This document shows, piece after piece, positions 45,526 to 56,926 of a stretch of DNA of 64,000 bases (position 1 is its first letter; every line of letters starts with the position of its first letter). The notes beneath the pieces are model-generated. The model made no database searches, was not told the origin of the DNA, and saw only the letters and a program-made list of their open reading frames with translations. The DNA is from Zingiber officinale (taxonomy: Eukaryota; Streptophyta; Magnoliopsida; Zingiberales; Zingiberaceae), in contig NC_055987.1 in the NCBI RefSeq assembly GCF_018446385.1, positions 37,014,202 through 37,078,201 of the forward strand, given 5' to 3'. Made by a program: the position numbers and the translations under genes.

Positions 45526-47577
45526 TGATGTGCGTAGATTATATACTCTTTTATGCATACTTTGACGCTCATCTACTTGTATTTCATTGGCATAATCTAT
45601 GTTTATTGCACCCTATTTCATTAGAATATCATACTTTCATTATATTCTGTTCGGAGATCTACTCTTTGCTTATTTTGATTGATAGGACGTGATTTGGAGC
45701 AAAAACAGAGTTTAAATGAAGTCTAGAGCTTCCAGAGTGACATGGGCATGCAAAACTATGTTTTCTTCATGTTCTGGCCGTGTAGAACTCACATGGGAGT
45801 GTTAAGGCCGTGTAGGGGTCATGTTGGGGCCGTGTGAACTTCACATGGCCGTGTGAAGGCCGTGTGAACCTCACACGACCGTGTGAGGTTTTCTGCACTG
45901 CAGACTAAAACTAAAATGGCCATAACTTTGTGCTCGGTTAAAGATTTGGGCTGTTCTTTATACCAACTTGTAGATAACTTCAAGATCTACAACTTTGATG
46001 AAGACTTCAACGGGAGAAAACCCCATCTTGGTGGCCTAAAAGATGTTTCAATGAAATATAACTATTCAAAGCTAAGACAAAGGGTGTGCAAGGGCCATGC
46101 AAGGGGGTGTGAGCTGCACACGGCCATGTATGACATCTAGTGCTGAAACCTTACATGGCCGTGTAAATCTATACGGCCATGTGAGGTTTCCAGAGGCCAA
46201 GCAGGTGGTGGCCGTGTGGATCTACACGGCCGTGTGAGGTTTCCATAGGCCAAGCAGGACATGGCCGTGTGGATCTACACGGCCATGTGAGGTTTCCAGA
46301 GGCCAAGCAGGTGGTGGCCGTGTGGATCTACACGGCCGTGTGAGGTTTCCAGAGGCCAAGCAGGTGGTGGCCGTGTGCACCACACGACCGTGTAGCATTT
46401 CCAGAGAGCAGAAGGGTCTTTGGCCGTGGCCGTGCAGCATTGGCAGAGAAGGAACTGGACATGGCCGTGTGGATCTCACACGGCCGTGTCGAGGGGCCGT
46501 GTGGCGCCCGATTCCCTCCTCTATTTAAACCTTCCTTCATGAATTGAAAGGGGATCTCTCCCCCTTTGGGAGAAAGCAAGATTTGGTGGTTTCCTCCCAT
46601 TCTTGGGAGGATTTCTGGGCGATTCTAAGGGAGATCTCGACGATTTCGACTCCGGAGCGAGGATTGGATCCGAAGACGAGGCTTCTTCGTAGATAAGTTT
46701 TCTCTTTCCCCCTCTTCTTGATTTCTTGGATTGGGGATTTAAGAAATGCTTGTATTCTCTATTTCTTCGGGTTTTCTTCCTCGATTCATGGAGTAGATCT
46801 TGTATTCTAGGATTAAGGGAGTATTTGTATGATGGATTGATGTAATCTCTAATGGATTTGCCACTTTCTTGTTTCAATGACATTGACTTGCTTGTATCAA
46901 TTAGATCTTGAATGATTAATGGTGATTTGTGCTTAATTCTCATTCTTGATTGATTGTTTGGATTTCTTGTGGACTTTGTAAAGATAAACTCTCACTCGAT
47001 CATCCGAGGGATCCACGTGACAGGTGCAAGCCCGTGTAAGGACGTTTGAGAGATAATCTTGAAGAGGAAATAGGAATATTCAAGAGAGTAGGATGGATCT
47101 TGTGATTAGTTTCTTGTATCTTGATAGATTAATAAGTTGTGGGCTTCTATGTTGATATCCGAGGAAGGCATAGTAATAGGTGCGCTTCTGTGTAAGGACA
47201 ACGTAGGTTCATGTCTAATTAATCCTATTTAGATACATTTCTCAGTCCCTAGCCGGTTGTCTATTGCAAGAGAGAACCGGTAACTTTCTACATGTTTGGC
47301 AATTGAGGGATAAGAATTGGTGAACCATTTACATTCAAGAAATCTTACAAAGAAACCGAAACTCCTAGAATCTCCCTTTATCATAACCCAAAACACTAGA
47401 CTCTTGTTTGTTGATCTTTAAGATTAGATTTGTTTACCTTTACTTTGCTTTTGAAACGATTGGATAGTTGTTTAGCTAATTCACATTGAGACATTTCTAG
47501 TGCTTATTCCAGTCCCTGTGGATACGATAATCTTTTATATTACTTGCGACATTTCCGTACACTTGCGGAGCGTAACA
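45526..47577 (+). repeat. 3' LTR of Athila-like element
   Basis: 2052 bp; palindrome array 45777-46505, TATTTAAA at 46522-46529. A short deletion near 46425 removes part of one palindrome present in the 5' LTR. Confidence 0.9.
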
Positions 47578-50303
47578 CTCCAGCAGAACTAAAGGAACTT
47601 CATGGGCAATTACAGGAGCTGCTTGACAAGGGCTTCATACGTCCTAGTCACTCACCATGGGGAGAGCCTGTATTGTTCGTGAAGAAGAAGGACGGGAGCA
47701 TGCGCTTATGCATAGACTACAGGGCACTGAACCAAGTCACCATCAAGAACAGGTATCCTCTTCCCAGAATAGATGACCTGTTCGATCAGCTAAAGGGAGC
47801 AGCAGTGTTCTCTAAAATAGACCTCAGATCAGGTTACCATCAAGTGAAAGTTAAAGAAGGGGATATACTCAAGACAGCATTCAGGACTAGATACGGACAC
47901 TACGAGTTCGTAGTCATGCCCTTTGGCGTGACAAATGCTCCAGCTACTTTCATGGACCTCATGAACAGGGTATTCAGGGATTACCTAGATAAATTTGTTA
48001 TTGTGTTTATCGATGACATTCTTATCTATTCAGGAACTCAGGAAGAACACGCAGAGCACCTGAAAATAGTATTGCAGACCCTTCAGCAAAACTAGCTGTA
48101 CGCCAAGTTCACGAAATGTGAATTTTGGTTAGATCAGGTGTCCTTCCTGGGCCATATCATCTGAAAGGATGGTATTATGGTAGACCCCAGTAAGATAGAA
48201 GCTGTGAGTAATTGGAAAAGACCCAAGAACGCCAGTGAAATCAGAAGCTTTCTGGGATTAGCAGGTTATTACAGAAGATTCGTAGAGGACTTCTCCAGGA
48301 TAGCCTCCCCACTGACAGCTCTTACCAGAAAGAACAGAAAGTTTCAGTGGACAGAGGACCGCGAGAACAGTTTCAGCGAGCTGAAAAGGAGATTGACCAG
48401 CGCACCTATTCTGACTCTACCAGAAAACACAGACAACTTTGATATATATAGTGATGCCTCTAAATTGGGACTAGGAGCAGTGCTGATGCAAAATGGCAAG
48501 GTGATCGCCTATGCCTCCAGACAACTCAAGGATTATGAGAAGAACTATCCTACTCATGACCTTGAGCTTGCAGCAGTGGTGTTCGCTCTCAAGATTTGGA
48601 GACATTACTTGTATGGAGCTCAGTGCAGAGTATATACAGATCATCAGAGTCTGAAATACTTCTTCACTCAGAAGGATCTGAATATGCGACAGCGCAGATG
48701 ACTAGAGCTGGTCAAAGACTACGACATAGACATCCTCTACCACCCAGGAAAAGCAAATAGGGTAGCAGATGCACTTAGCAGAAAGTCCAGTGCTGCCCTA
48801 TTATCTCTAGCAGCCATGTCACCACCCCTACAGAAAGAGATCACAGATTTCGGTCTCGAACTCATAGTCGGACAGCTCTCTACTATGACATTAGAGTCTA
48901 CCTTGCTTGGTGACATCCAGATAGCTCAGGAGCAGGATCCTGAAATTCAGAGAATCAAGCAAGGGATAGCAGGATCAGAAAGTAGAGAATTCAGAGTGTT
49001 CGATAGTGGAGTTTTGTACTTCGGTGACAGATTATGTGTTCCAGATCAGGAGGAACTACAGAAGAAAATCCTAGACGAGGCTCACAAGACTCCTTACGCG
49101 ATGCATCCTGGCTCCACCAAAATGTACCAGGACTTGAAGAAACGTTTTTGGTGGCCTGGGATGAAGAGAGACATCGCTCGATATGTCAGCACCTGCCTAA
49201 CCTGTCAGAGGGTTAAAGCAGAATATCAGAGACCAGGAGGAGTTTTGCAGCCTATTCAGATTCCAGAATGGAAGTGGGAAGACATTTCTATGGATTTCAT
49301 CGTGGGATTACCCAGAACCACGAATGGTTTTGATACAATCTGGGTAATAGTCGACAGATTGACTAAATTAGCCCACTTCTTAGCTATCAGGATCTCCTAC
49401 TCCATGGAACAGCTAGCTCAGTTGTATCTCAAGGAGATCGTTAGACTACATGGAGTCCCACGAACCATTATATCAGACATAGATAGCAGATTCACATCAC
49501 ACTTCCGGGAGTGTGTACAGTCAGCTTTGGGCACGAAGTTGAAGTTTAGCACAGCCTTCCATCCTCAGACAGATGGACAGATGGAGCGGGTAAATCAGGT
49601 ACTCGAAGATATGCTCCGAGCATGTGCCCTAGATTTCAAAGAAAGTTGGTGCAAATATCTGAGTCTAGCAGAATTTGCATACAACAACAGCTATCAGGCC
49701 ACTATCGGTATGGCACCTTATGAGGCTCTCTATGGGCGGAGGTGTAGATCTCCAATCTGCTGGTATGAGAGTGGTGAACAGAAAGAACTAGAACTTCAGA
49801 CAGATCTAGTGGCAGATACCACAGCAGCTATACAACAGATCCGCCAGAGGATAGAGACAGCTCAGAGCCGCCAGAAAAGCTATGCTGATACACGGCGCAG
49901 ACCTTTAGAGTTTTCAGTTGGGGATTCAGTGTTCCTCAGAGTAGCTCCCATGAAGGGAGTAATGCGTTTTGGGAAGAAGGGCAAGCTAAGTCCCAGATAT
50001 GTGAGACCATACCTCATCATCAGAAGAGTGGACAAGGTAGCATATGAGCTAGAGCTACCCCAGGAAATGTCAGCTGTCCACAATGTATTTCATGTCTCTA
50101 TGCTGAAGAAGCATACCCCAGATGCCACCCAGGTGATTGAGCCTCAGTCGGTACAGATCCGCGAAGACCTCAGCTATGACAGTCGGCCTATTCAGAATAA
50201 GGAAGTACCATTAGTCAAAGTTATTTGGCACAGTCACACAGCAGAAGAGGCAACATGCGAGACAGAAGCTAGTATGAGACAGAAGTACCCAGAGTTATTC
50301 TAA
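47578..50303 (+). pseudogene. Tekay Pol: RT, RNase H, integrase, chromodomain (three nonsense codons)
   Basis: The frame resumes after the CTCCA duplication in the same phase as at 39619. [26 protein letters not shown] and the catalytic [10 protein letters not shown]. RNase [16 protein letters not shown] and the end DALSRK. Integrase: an H..H..C-x2-C zinc region (HPGSTKMYQ...CLTCQ), then MDFIVG, ISDID and MERVNQ of the catalytic core (the usual SDRD reads SDID). The C-terminus (VPLVKVIWHSHTAEEATCETE..MRQKYPELF) is chromodomain-like, with Cys where Trp is usual. Stops: TAG 48093-48095, TGA 48162-48164, TGA 48699-48701. No frameshifts. Ends at TAA 50301-50303. Confidence 0.9.
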
Positions 50304-50328
50304 GTTCGAAGATAAACTTTTTATAAGG

Positions 50329-50338
50329 TATGGGGGAT
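50329..50338 (+). promoter_or_regulatory. Polypurine tract of Tekay element
   Basis: TATGGGGGAT directly before the 3' LTR start. Confidence 0.75.
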
Positions 50339-52651
50339 TGTAACGCCCAAAAATTCTCAAAACTATTTTTAGAAATATTCTACGATTTTTCTGGAATTTT
50401 AGAATATTTTTACAGAATTTTTAGAGTAGTGGAAGTAGCAAAAACAAATAGAAAACGAAAGCGGCCTAAGCGGGAATTGAACCCGAGACCTATTGGGTCC
50501 TATGCCTTATGGTGAACCATGGTAACCAAGTGAACCCAGCAGGGCCGTGCTGAAAGGAAAGGGAAACATTTATATTTAAGTTTAAGTTGGGCCGAAATAC
50601 CCACTTGATATAAATAGGGAATTAATGGGTGAAGAGTTATTTTTTCTCATTAACGTGACTTACTCCTCCTCACCCTAGTTTCCGCCGACCCTCTCCCTTC
50701 TCTTCCCCTTTCGGCGCCAACCACAAGAACAAGCAAGGGTTCCGTTCCAAGGGCAATTCCGACAACGACTTTGACACGTGGACGTTCCCCTCCGCGAGAA
50801 GAACGCATAGACGCGAGAAGATCGTCGAAAGGATCGTCTCCTCCGGAAATCTAGCGATTAGAATCGTAAGAAACTTCGAATAGGAGGTAAGAAACCACTC
50901 ACCTGCAGTATAAGTAGCTTTTCGTACGATAGAATGCTTTTAATTTAGCCATATGTAGATTTTTCGACGCATAGCGTGTATTTAGCCCTCCTCGCATATT
51001 TAGGGATCTAGTTGAGCACCTCTAGATGGGCCAGACACGTTTTCTCCTTTCAGTTGGAGATTCTAGACGATGTCGGGTGCCTAGAGGTGATCTCCCTAAT
51101 AGAGGGGAGAGTTGGAGCACACTAAGTGTTCGATAAAATGCTTAGCTCAGTAAAGTGCTACAGTAGACATTTTTAATAGCTCAGTAAATGCACTAGAAGC
51201 ATTTAAAATAGCTTAGTTAGTCTTGCTACAGCATATATGGGACTACGGTCCAATGGGTGGGCACCCATAGTCGCCTCTAGGTTCAGATAACCTAGTAAAA
51301 GCAAGATAAATTAGTTAGTTATGATCCAGTATTTTACTTTCAGTAGGGGCACTGTACAGGATTAGATATCCATTGGGCTGGGCTCCCATAGTCGGTCCCT
51401 AGGTTTAGATAACCTAGTAAACCTTACTAAATTCGGGACTTGCAACCCCGGGTCTGGTTAAGGATGCGCGCATAGCATGTACAGTTGCCGGGCCCATTAG
51501 CAGTATGATTATGTATTTTGATCTATTATGGTAATAGCTTTCCAAACTCACAATCAGTTATATGATTATGTTTTGAAATCAGTTTTAGTTAACTCAGTTA
51601 TGTTTCAGTTAGTTCTTTCTTGTTGATACTTCAGTTATTGCCATGAGTAGCTCTTGGTTTTTATGTCTTGTATGATAGTATGCCATGCCTAGCACTCACC
51701 ATCATGTTTTCAATCAGCATCTTTCAAAGCATGAACTTATCGTATGCATGTTTTTGTGAGTAGATGGTTTCTTACTAAGCGAAAGCTTATAGATACTTTC
51801 TTTCCCTTATACTGCAGATAAAGGTAAAGGAAAGATGGACTAGCGGAGGCTAGAGGGCAATGCTACGAAGATGTGTGTGGGCAGGAACTTGGAGTAGAGA
51901 TCTTAGGGAACCTTAGCAAGCTTTGTTTCAAACATTAGAACTTTTCAGTGTTTTTATCATCTTGCACTTTAGTATGTTAATCGCTATGAATTAGTTAACC
52001 ATGCACCTTATTATGCTTAGAACACCTCTTTTATGTTGTTAGAATGTTAGTTGTTGTCGTTAGAGTGTTTCTTAGTCATTTTAGTACTTGTAATGTGATT
52101 GAGGCACGAAACAGTGCTGAAATAGACCTTTGGCACGGAATCAGAAACTCGAATCGATCAGCTGATCGATTCGAGAGTTTCCAATCGATCGAAGGATCGA
52201 CTGGGCATCTGGTTTCGCCAACAGTAGGCTTCTGGATCGATCGGTCGATCGATCCAGCCAATTCCGTCGCGAACAGAAGGCTCTGGGATCGATCACTGGA
52301 TCGATTGACCAGTCTGGATCGATCAGCCGATCGATCCAGAATATTGCCCGAGCACAGTAGCGTGCTGGATCGATCCGACATTTCAATCGATCAATGGATC
52401 GATTGGGAGGTCTGATATCAGCGGAAAAATGTTTAAGTACAGTTCCTTGACCATGGGGAAGGTAAAGCATGTCATGAATAGTTAGTTTACACCCCTTAGC
52501 ATGTATAGTACCAAGAAATGTTAGTAGTTTAGCAAAATTTTAATTAGTACCGCTTCTGCATCTAGTTTTAGTGATGGTCAGGGAATAGTTTTGCACAGCA
52601 TAATATGACGATCGACCTTACAGCTTAATTAGTAGAAGGCGGGTCGTTACA
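50339..52651 (+). repeat. 3' LTR of Tekay element
   Basis: 2313 bp and uninterrupted. TATAAATA at 50609-50616, tRNA-like block at 50459-50560 (B-box 50483-50473 minus) and GATCGATC palindromes at 52150-52405, where a short stretch present in the 5' LTR is missing (near 52373). ORFs through the palindromes are rejected. Confidence 0.9.
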
Positions 52652-52656
52652 CCACC

Positions 52657-53857
52657 GATGTATTCTTCCACAACTTCTGGTCCCTCGGATGCACCGAGCT
52701 CGTCGACTCAATTCCTATGCCATCCTTTTCATCTGCTGCTTCTTTCGCTCGACTTCTTGTGATCCTAAGCTCCTGCACACTTAGACACAAGGATTAAACA
52801 CAATAGAACCTAATTTAACCTGATTGACTACATCAAAATCAACACGGGGTACTTATAAATTCTCCCTTTTTGATATCATCAACCTAAGTTAAGTTAGGGT
52901 AAAAAAAAATAGTAACATAACAATAAAATAATTACAATTAATAACCAAGCAATGTAATTAATAAATATGCACAATTAAAACATAAAAATGAACCTCTTCC
53001 TAAACTTGTCTATTATTCTCCCCCTTTGATCATATTAAAAATAGAGGTAAAAATTCTAAGGGTTACATAAATAGTGACTAACACTTAAAAAATTCTGGAA
53101 TTTTTTTTTTAAAAATATAAATTTTTACAAATTAAAAACTAGTTTTTGAAAAAAAAAATTTAAAATTGATTTTTTCTTTGAAAAATTCTGCAAGTTTTTT
53201 TCATTATCAAACGCAATAATCTAGACTAGTGATAAAATTTTCATGAATAACTATGATTTATATAAGAAATAATAAATTAATTTAACCAGACAGATGTATT
53301 TCAAATAAAAAATATTTTGAGCTCAAAAAGTTTTGTAACTTTTTTTAAGTATGTAAAATAAAAAGTATATTTATAGAAAAATTAAATTTTTGAAGATTGT
53401 CTTTTTGAGAATTTTTAATATTAAAAATTGATATTTTGATAAAAAATTATATAACAGTCAGAAAATTTTGAATTTTTTTATAGAGAATATAATATTTTAT
53501 CATAGAAAAATATATTTTTCAAAAAATAAATCTATTAAATAATTTTAATTTTAATATGCCATCAACAAACACACAACACAATGTCTTAATCAAAACCCAG
53601 AAAAAGTAGTTTATGGTCTCCCTCTTATAATTCTTTCATAGTACAAAATATTCATCTGACGGACTAGTTGTTAGACATCCTTCCTCGCGGGGGTATTAGA
53701 CTGCTCCTCCCACCCAAGATACGAACTAGTAGCCGAACTACAACCTAAGCAAATATCAGCCGTTTGCCCCATCCTCAAATGTTTATTTGACCCACCTTTG
53801 TAGACTTGCAAGGAAGACGCCAGCTCAGATTTGGTTCAATCTAATTCAACATGTAGG
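52657..53857 (-). repeat. Continuation of minus-strand Sirevirus-like LTR and 3' region
   Basis: Picks up the LTR cut at 27540. After about 52850 the plus strand has CTCCCTTTTTGATATCATC and, near 53010, TTCTCCCCCTTTGATC: polypurine tracts of a minus-strand element. The rest to 53857 is very AT-rich with no coding text. Confidence 0.45.
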
Positions 53858-54786
53858 TGTTGGTGCGGTTAGCACTAATGGTCTAACCTAGATTTTGATG
53901 AATGACAAAGTATGTTAAGTTAGTTTTATTGTGATCCAATATTTTAACTAAGTGTACAGGTGAAGCCCAGACTGGTCGACGGGCTGACCGGACATCTGGC
54001 AAGTAAGTTAAGGTAAGTCACTAGAGGGGAGTGACTTGGTGAGGATGAGTTCCCGGTTAGGGAACTTATGCGCCGATCCAACTTAGAACCATTTCGGAAC
54101 TCTAAGTTGAGATCTTGACTAGATTCTGGTCTCGGTGAGACAAAATCTAATTACTATTCTTTTTTATATTATGCTAACTTGTGTTTTGCAGGGTAGTTTA
54201 AAATATTATTTTTACCTTGGACTAACTCTTTCTTACAGGAGAAGGACATTCTGGTGAAAGGTGGTCTGGGCACCCGGAATCGGTCCGGGCGCTCGGAAGC
54301 AAAAATTCTATCTTGTCGTCATGGGGAGCGCGCTGATTGGCCGGATCTACATCACGGTCCGGGCACCCAGAAGGGATCTGGGCGCCCCTTCTGGGCGCCC
54401 GGAGCCTCCTATATAAGGAGGTCTCGCCTTGAAGCAAAATACAAATCACAACTACGTCTTCCAACGCTTGCTATACAGCGCTGTGCTCCTGCGACACTAC
54501 AAAGCTTCTCCGACAACATACTACTTTCTTTTTCCTTAATTGTTGTCGGTATTTCATTTATTTAGCATTCCTGTACTTTAATTTTGTAATCATCTTTTCG
54601 AATTAGTAGTGGATTTTCCAACGAAAGCACTCGACGAGTGCGAGCCTTGGAGTAGGAGTCGACCAAGGCTCCGAACCAAGTAAATTGGTTCTTGTTAGCA
54701 TTGCTTTTATTATTTTCCACTACGTACTCTCTACGAACGTTTTCGATCGATATTCACCCCCCTCTATCGATTTTCATGATCCAACA
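53858..54786 (+). repeat. 5' LTR of SIRE-like element
   Basis: 929 bp. GC-rich palindromes (GGGCGCCC, CCGGGCGC, TCTGGGCGCCCGGA) at 54260-54405 lie directly upstream of CTATATAAGG at 54409-54418. It has one copy of the 'GAAGCCCAGACTGGTCGACG' unit that is expanded in the 3' LTR. Confidence 0.8.
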
Positions 54787-54788
54787 AG

Positions 54789-54800
54789 TGGTATCAGAGC
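54789..54800 (+). promoter_or_regulatory. Primer binding site, tRNA-iMet
   Basis: TGGTATCAGAGC two bases after the LTR end. Confidence 0.9.
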
Positions 54801-54992
54801 AGGTACTGCTCTGATTTGGTGCAACCACCAAACTGGTGTTGTTACCTTTTTGGAAATTTTCTCATAGCAATTTATCTGAATTGGTGCAACATTAATTCAG
54901 TCTTAGATATGTTTTATTTAAATACCGCACTACTAATTCAAGACCAAGTCTTGGGATTTCTTTTTTTTTTTTTTTGTGTATGCAATGTAAAA

Positions 54993-55711
54993 ATGTCTCA
55001 AATCGAAGGATTCAGCAGAGTCCGTCCTCCTCTATTCAATGGGGATAACTTTCCCTACTGGAAGAAGTGAATGGAAGTATATTTGAAGACCGACTTCGAC
55101 CACTGGTTCAGCATTACCAGAGGCTACAAGGTGCCGGTCGACAACTCTGAAAATCCATTGGACCTGGAATAGTGGACTTTGGACATGAAAAGGAAAGCCT
55201 CAACAAACTTCAAAGCTCTCAACACACTGCAATGCGGGCTGACGAGGGAAGAGCTAAACCGAGTGGGTCCACACTAAAATGCGAAGGAATTATGGGACAA
55301 GCTGGTCAAACTACACAAAGGAACGAGCAATGCCAAGATAACTAAGCGTGATCTCCTTCTAAATAAATTATTTAATATTAAAATATAGGAAGGAGAAACG
55401 ACAAGTCAACTTCATGCGAGGATCAAAGACATCCTCAACGAACTTCACGCGATAGGCCACCAAATGGAGAATCGCGACTTAATCAGGTACGCCTTAAACA
55501 CATTTCCTCGAAATACATTGTGGGCATCCATTGTGGATGCGTACAAGATTTCGAAGAATCTCTCTAAATTGGAATTATGCACCACTTTATTAGGGATCAT
55601 ATCACTAAAGGAGATATTGAACTCAAATACATTGAGTCCAAGTCTAATTTAGCTGACATGTTTACCAAACCCCTCCCTGAAAGTGAGTTTAGCAATTTAT
55701 GTCGAAATTAG
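54993..55711 (+). pseudogene. Gag N-terminus fused to RNase H C-terminus (deletion product)
   Basis: The first ~200 codons are a Gag start (MSQIEGFSRVRPPLFNGDNF..YWKK) with UBN2 text (AKELWDKLVKLHKGT) and several stops (TGA 55068-55070, then at least two TAG/TAA). At about 55590 the text jumps, in another frame, to RDHITKGDIELKYIESKSNL and ADMFTKPLPESEF, the well-known end of copia RNase H, with a stop at 55709-55711. Knuckles, protease, integrase and RT are missing. The junction looks like a single large deletion. Confidence 0.8.
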
Positions 55712-56926
55712 GAATGTGTTTAATAGATTAGGATTTTTTTAATTTTAAAATTGTTTTTAAAAATGGTGTTTTAAAATTCTAGGATAAAATTTTCAAAATT
55801 TTCCATTTTTAGAATTTTTGAAAATTAGCTTTAGCCTTAGAATAGATCAAACCCTTAGAAAGCATGCTCCTATAGATCTAAGGTTTGAGCATCTCACCAA
55901 CAAACTAGGGCTAACTTGTTTGTGTATTTCTGAACTTAGAAAGGGGTGAGATGCATAGGCAGATTGCCTAGACTTAAGATGATTATTTCAGTGCATCGAC
56001 ATAAGTCTGGGCGTTAAATACAAACCACACATTAATCAGGTTAAGTTATTTCAGCTTAGTAAAACACTAACTGATTACAATTAACTTAATCTGACTAATC
56101 AAGTGAAAACTACTATCCTCTGATAGTTAGCAAGTAACTAATCAGTTAGACAGTTATTTTGATGTCAGGTTCAGGGGGAGAATTAATTCAACTTATTTTC
56201 ATACTTAGTTTTCTCTGCTTGAAAATATTTTTGAAAAATATTTCCATAAATTTTTTTTATAAAATTTGACCTTATAAATCTAATTTAATAAATCTATTTT
56301 TGAAAACTAGTTTTTATAAAACTAAGTCTTTGAAAATTAGATTTTATAATCTTATGTTTCTTAAAAAGTTGACTTGTATATAAAACTTATATACAAACCT
56401 AGTTTTGAAAATTTAATTTTACAAACTTAGTTTTGAAAATTAGATTTAGAACTTGACTTTTGTTAATCTTATGTTTGTAAAGTAGGTATATTTGAAAATT
56501 AGCCTTTATAAAAATTTATGCTTGTAAATTGTTTTTAAATTTTTTTAAAAAAGGCTAGTAGATAAAAATTAAAATTTTGCAAAGTTGGTTTTCTAAGTTA
56601 GCTAATTTTTTTTTCAAACTTAGCTATTTTTGAAAGCTAAAAGATAAAGTTTAAAGCAAATTTTCTATATTTTCTACTTTAAACTCCCCCAAGTCAATAT
56701 GACTTTAGTTCGGATTCACAATTTCATTTTTTTTCTCTCTGACTTAACCATTCTTTTTTTGATGAATATCAAAGGGGGAGGGTTAGGTGGGTTTAAGTTA
56801 GTTAACAAACAAAATACAAAATATCAAACCCTAAACCCTAACCTAAAAATCATCTTAAGTGATTGCTTACTTTTTGCATATGTTTTTACTAAACCCAGGT
56901 TGTCATTGCATCAAAAAGGGAGAGAT
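55712..56926 (+). other. AT-rich 3' non-coding region of SIRE-like element
   Basis: Long AT-rich region with repeated TTTGAAAATTAG words and purine tracts (CAGGGGGAGAAT at 56171, CAAAGGGGGAGGG at 56770, and the last one before 56927). No coding text; the ORF 56699-56941 overlaps the tract and LTR start and is rejected. Confidence 0.6.

Larger units (their letters stand above)
39620..47577 (+). mobile_element. Non-autonomous Athila-like gypsy element, nested in Tekay pol
   Basis: LTRs 39620-41681 and 45526-47577 (TGATGTGCG...GCGTAACA), TSD CTCCA at 39615-39619 and 47578-47582. The primer site at 41688-41705 reads TGGCGCCGTTGCCGGGGA, complementary to tRNA-Asp, as in Athila. The polypurine tract AAGTCTGGGGGTG ends at 45525. 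The internal region encodes an Athila-type Gag followed by a long acidic ORF, and no protease, RT, RNase H or integrase. The LTRs look very similar, with a small deletion in the 3' copy near 46420. Confidence 0.9.
27541..52651 (+). mobile_element. Tekay-type Ty3/gypsy chromovirus with two nested insertions
   Basis: Starts TGTAACGCCC and ends GGGTCGTTACA, TSD CCACC at 27536-27540 and 52652-52656. Removing the nested elements leaves a 5' LTR of about 2325 bp, a 3' LTR of 2313 bp and one gag-pol frame. Primer site TGGTATCAGAGC is at 37539-37550 and the polypurine tract TATGGGGGAT at 50329-50338. Domain order Gag, protease, RT, RNase H, integrase and a C-terminal chromodomain-like region identify a chromovirus; the LTR length and Gag fit Tekay/Del. 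LTR differences in the first 200 bp are all C/T or G/A changes. Confidence 0.95.
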
